Assembly (NCBI GenBank): GCA_943324925.2
Contig: CALPNL020000029.1
Coordinates: forward strand, 1-14,989
From: Chitinophaga pinensis
GTDB lineage: Bacteria; Bacteroidota; Bacteroidia; Flavobacteriales; Flavobacteriaceae
Length of the DNA: 14,989 bases
Direction: 5' to 3'
The notes below the pieces were generated by a model, which had not been told where the DNA came from, searched no databases, and worked only from the letters and a program-made list of their open reading frames with translations. This document shows positions 14,634-14,989 of the stretch, one piece after another; positions within the stretch are counted from its first letter, which is position 1; each line of letters opens with the position of its first letter. The position numbers and the translations under genes were made by a program.

Positions 14634-14852
14634 CTATTTCAATGAATTTCTTTTTTTTCGTTTCATTTTATTTACCCATAAATAAATAGAAAAAACTACA
14701 GTAAATATAAATATTATTAGTATAATAAAATAATGTTCATTTACTAATTCTTTGAAAAATGATCCTATTAACAAGTAAGCGGTTGCAATCGATAATTTTA
14801 AGATAATTAATTCTGCATTTGTCCAGGTTGTTTTAATATTAAAAAAATTCAT
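14634..14852 (-). CDS. Small two-helix membrane protein, unknown function
   Basis: The product has 72 residues from the ATG at 14852; a GTG three codons upstream is a weaker choice. A short N-terminal stretch (MNFFNIKTTWTNAE) precedes two hydrophobic helices, about residues 16-33 (LIILKLSIATAYLLIGSF) and 41-60 (FIILIIFIFTVVFSIYLW). The C-terminus is strongly basic (KMKRKKRNSLK), probably cytoplasmic. The protein resembles small hypothetical membrane proteins common in flavobacteria, but no function is known to me. It is convergent with the threonine aldolase gene. No good TAnnTTTG was found upstream on the minus strand, and the upstream sequence is extremely AT-rich. The charge pattern and clean helices argue against a chance frame. 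Confidence 0.65.
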   Translation of the reverse strand: MNFFNIKTTWTNAELIILKLSIATAYLLIGSFFKELVNEHYFIILIIFIFTVVFSIYLWVNKMKRKKRNSLK

Positions 14853-14989
14853 TTTACACACAATTATTTGAATGTTAATAACTTATATAATTTATTTATC
14901 TAATTTAATTAAACTTTTTCTAGTTTTCTAATTATAAATATACAAATATTTTTATTAATTGTATTTTTTTTATCAATTAGTAGTTTCAT

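Noticed and set aside
14628..14641. Terminator between threonine aldolase and the small membrane gene
   Set aside because: The stem is only 5 bp (TGAAA/TTTCA) and the T-rich run is several bases away, so it is not convincing.
14909..14989. 26-codon open frame on the minus strand running off the window edge (stop at 14911-14909)
   Set aside because: It is almost all K, I, N and L codons in very AT-rich DNA. It could be the end of a gene outside the window, but nothing here supports that.
1..14989. CRISPR arrays, transposases, phage genes, tRNA or rRNA genes, toxin-antitoxin pairs or defence genes
   Set aside because: I looked for regular repeats with spacers, terminal inverted repeats around ORFs, cloverleaf segments and known motifs on both strands and found none.

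Overview
The window looks like an ordinary chromosomal segment of a low-GC Bacteroidota member, most likely Flavobacteriaceae and close to Flavobacterium. The reasons are a very AT-rich sequence, start sites with no Shine-Dalgarno sequences, promoter-like TAnnTTTG (-7) elements, a lipoprotein with an acidic export signal after its lipid-anchored cysteine (C-S-S-D-D), and a TonB-receptor-like barrel of the Bacteroidota type with an N-terminal carboxypeptidase-like domain. There are no rRNA or tRNA genes, CRISPR arrays, insertion sequences, prophage genes or integration scars. Gene density is high, and the largest gap is about 260 bp.

Layout. 52-216 (+): a 54-residue membrane miniprotein with its own promoter element and terminator. 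349-2796 (-): a TonB-dependent-receptor-like outer-membrane barrel, ended by a perfect 22-bp palindromic terminator. 2871-3212 (-): an ArsC-family thiol reductase. 3298-5260 (+): a CPBP intramembrane protease overlapping menE (menaquinone synthesis). 8961-5257 (-): a tight three-gene run of acyl-CoA carboxylase beta subunit, small lipoprotein and M1 metallopeptidase, which meets menE tail to tail with overlapping stop codons. 9220-11224 (+): DUF47/PhoU-like protein plus PiT phosphate transporter, behind two promoter elements and an 11-bp direct repeat. 12272-11277 (-): lpxD (lipid A). 13509-12411 (-): prfB (release factor 2), read through a +1 programmed frameshift. 13592-14617 (+): L-threonine aldolase. 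14852-14634 (-): a small two-helix membrane protein.

The functional units are: phosphate uptake (DUF47 + PiT); respiratory quinone synthesis (menE, perhaps coupled to its CPBP partner); cell-envelope genes (receptor, lipoprotein, secreted peptidase, lpxD); and housekeeping translation and amino-acid genes (prfB, threonine aldolase). I do not see an undescribed multi-gene system. The signals most worth a second look are the prfB frameshift site, whose strong SD-like AGGAGG sits in a genome without visible SD usage; the direct repeat in front of the phosphate genes; a degenerate 7-bp tandem repeat after prfB; and a calcium-loop-like motif in the small lipoprotein. Several long open frames begin at TTG or GTG upstream of better ATG starts, so the starts given here are often shorter than the maximal frames.
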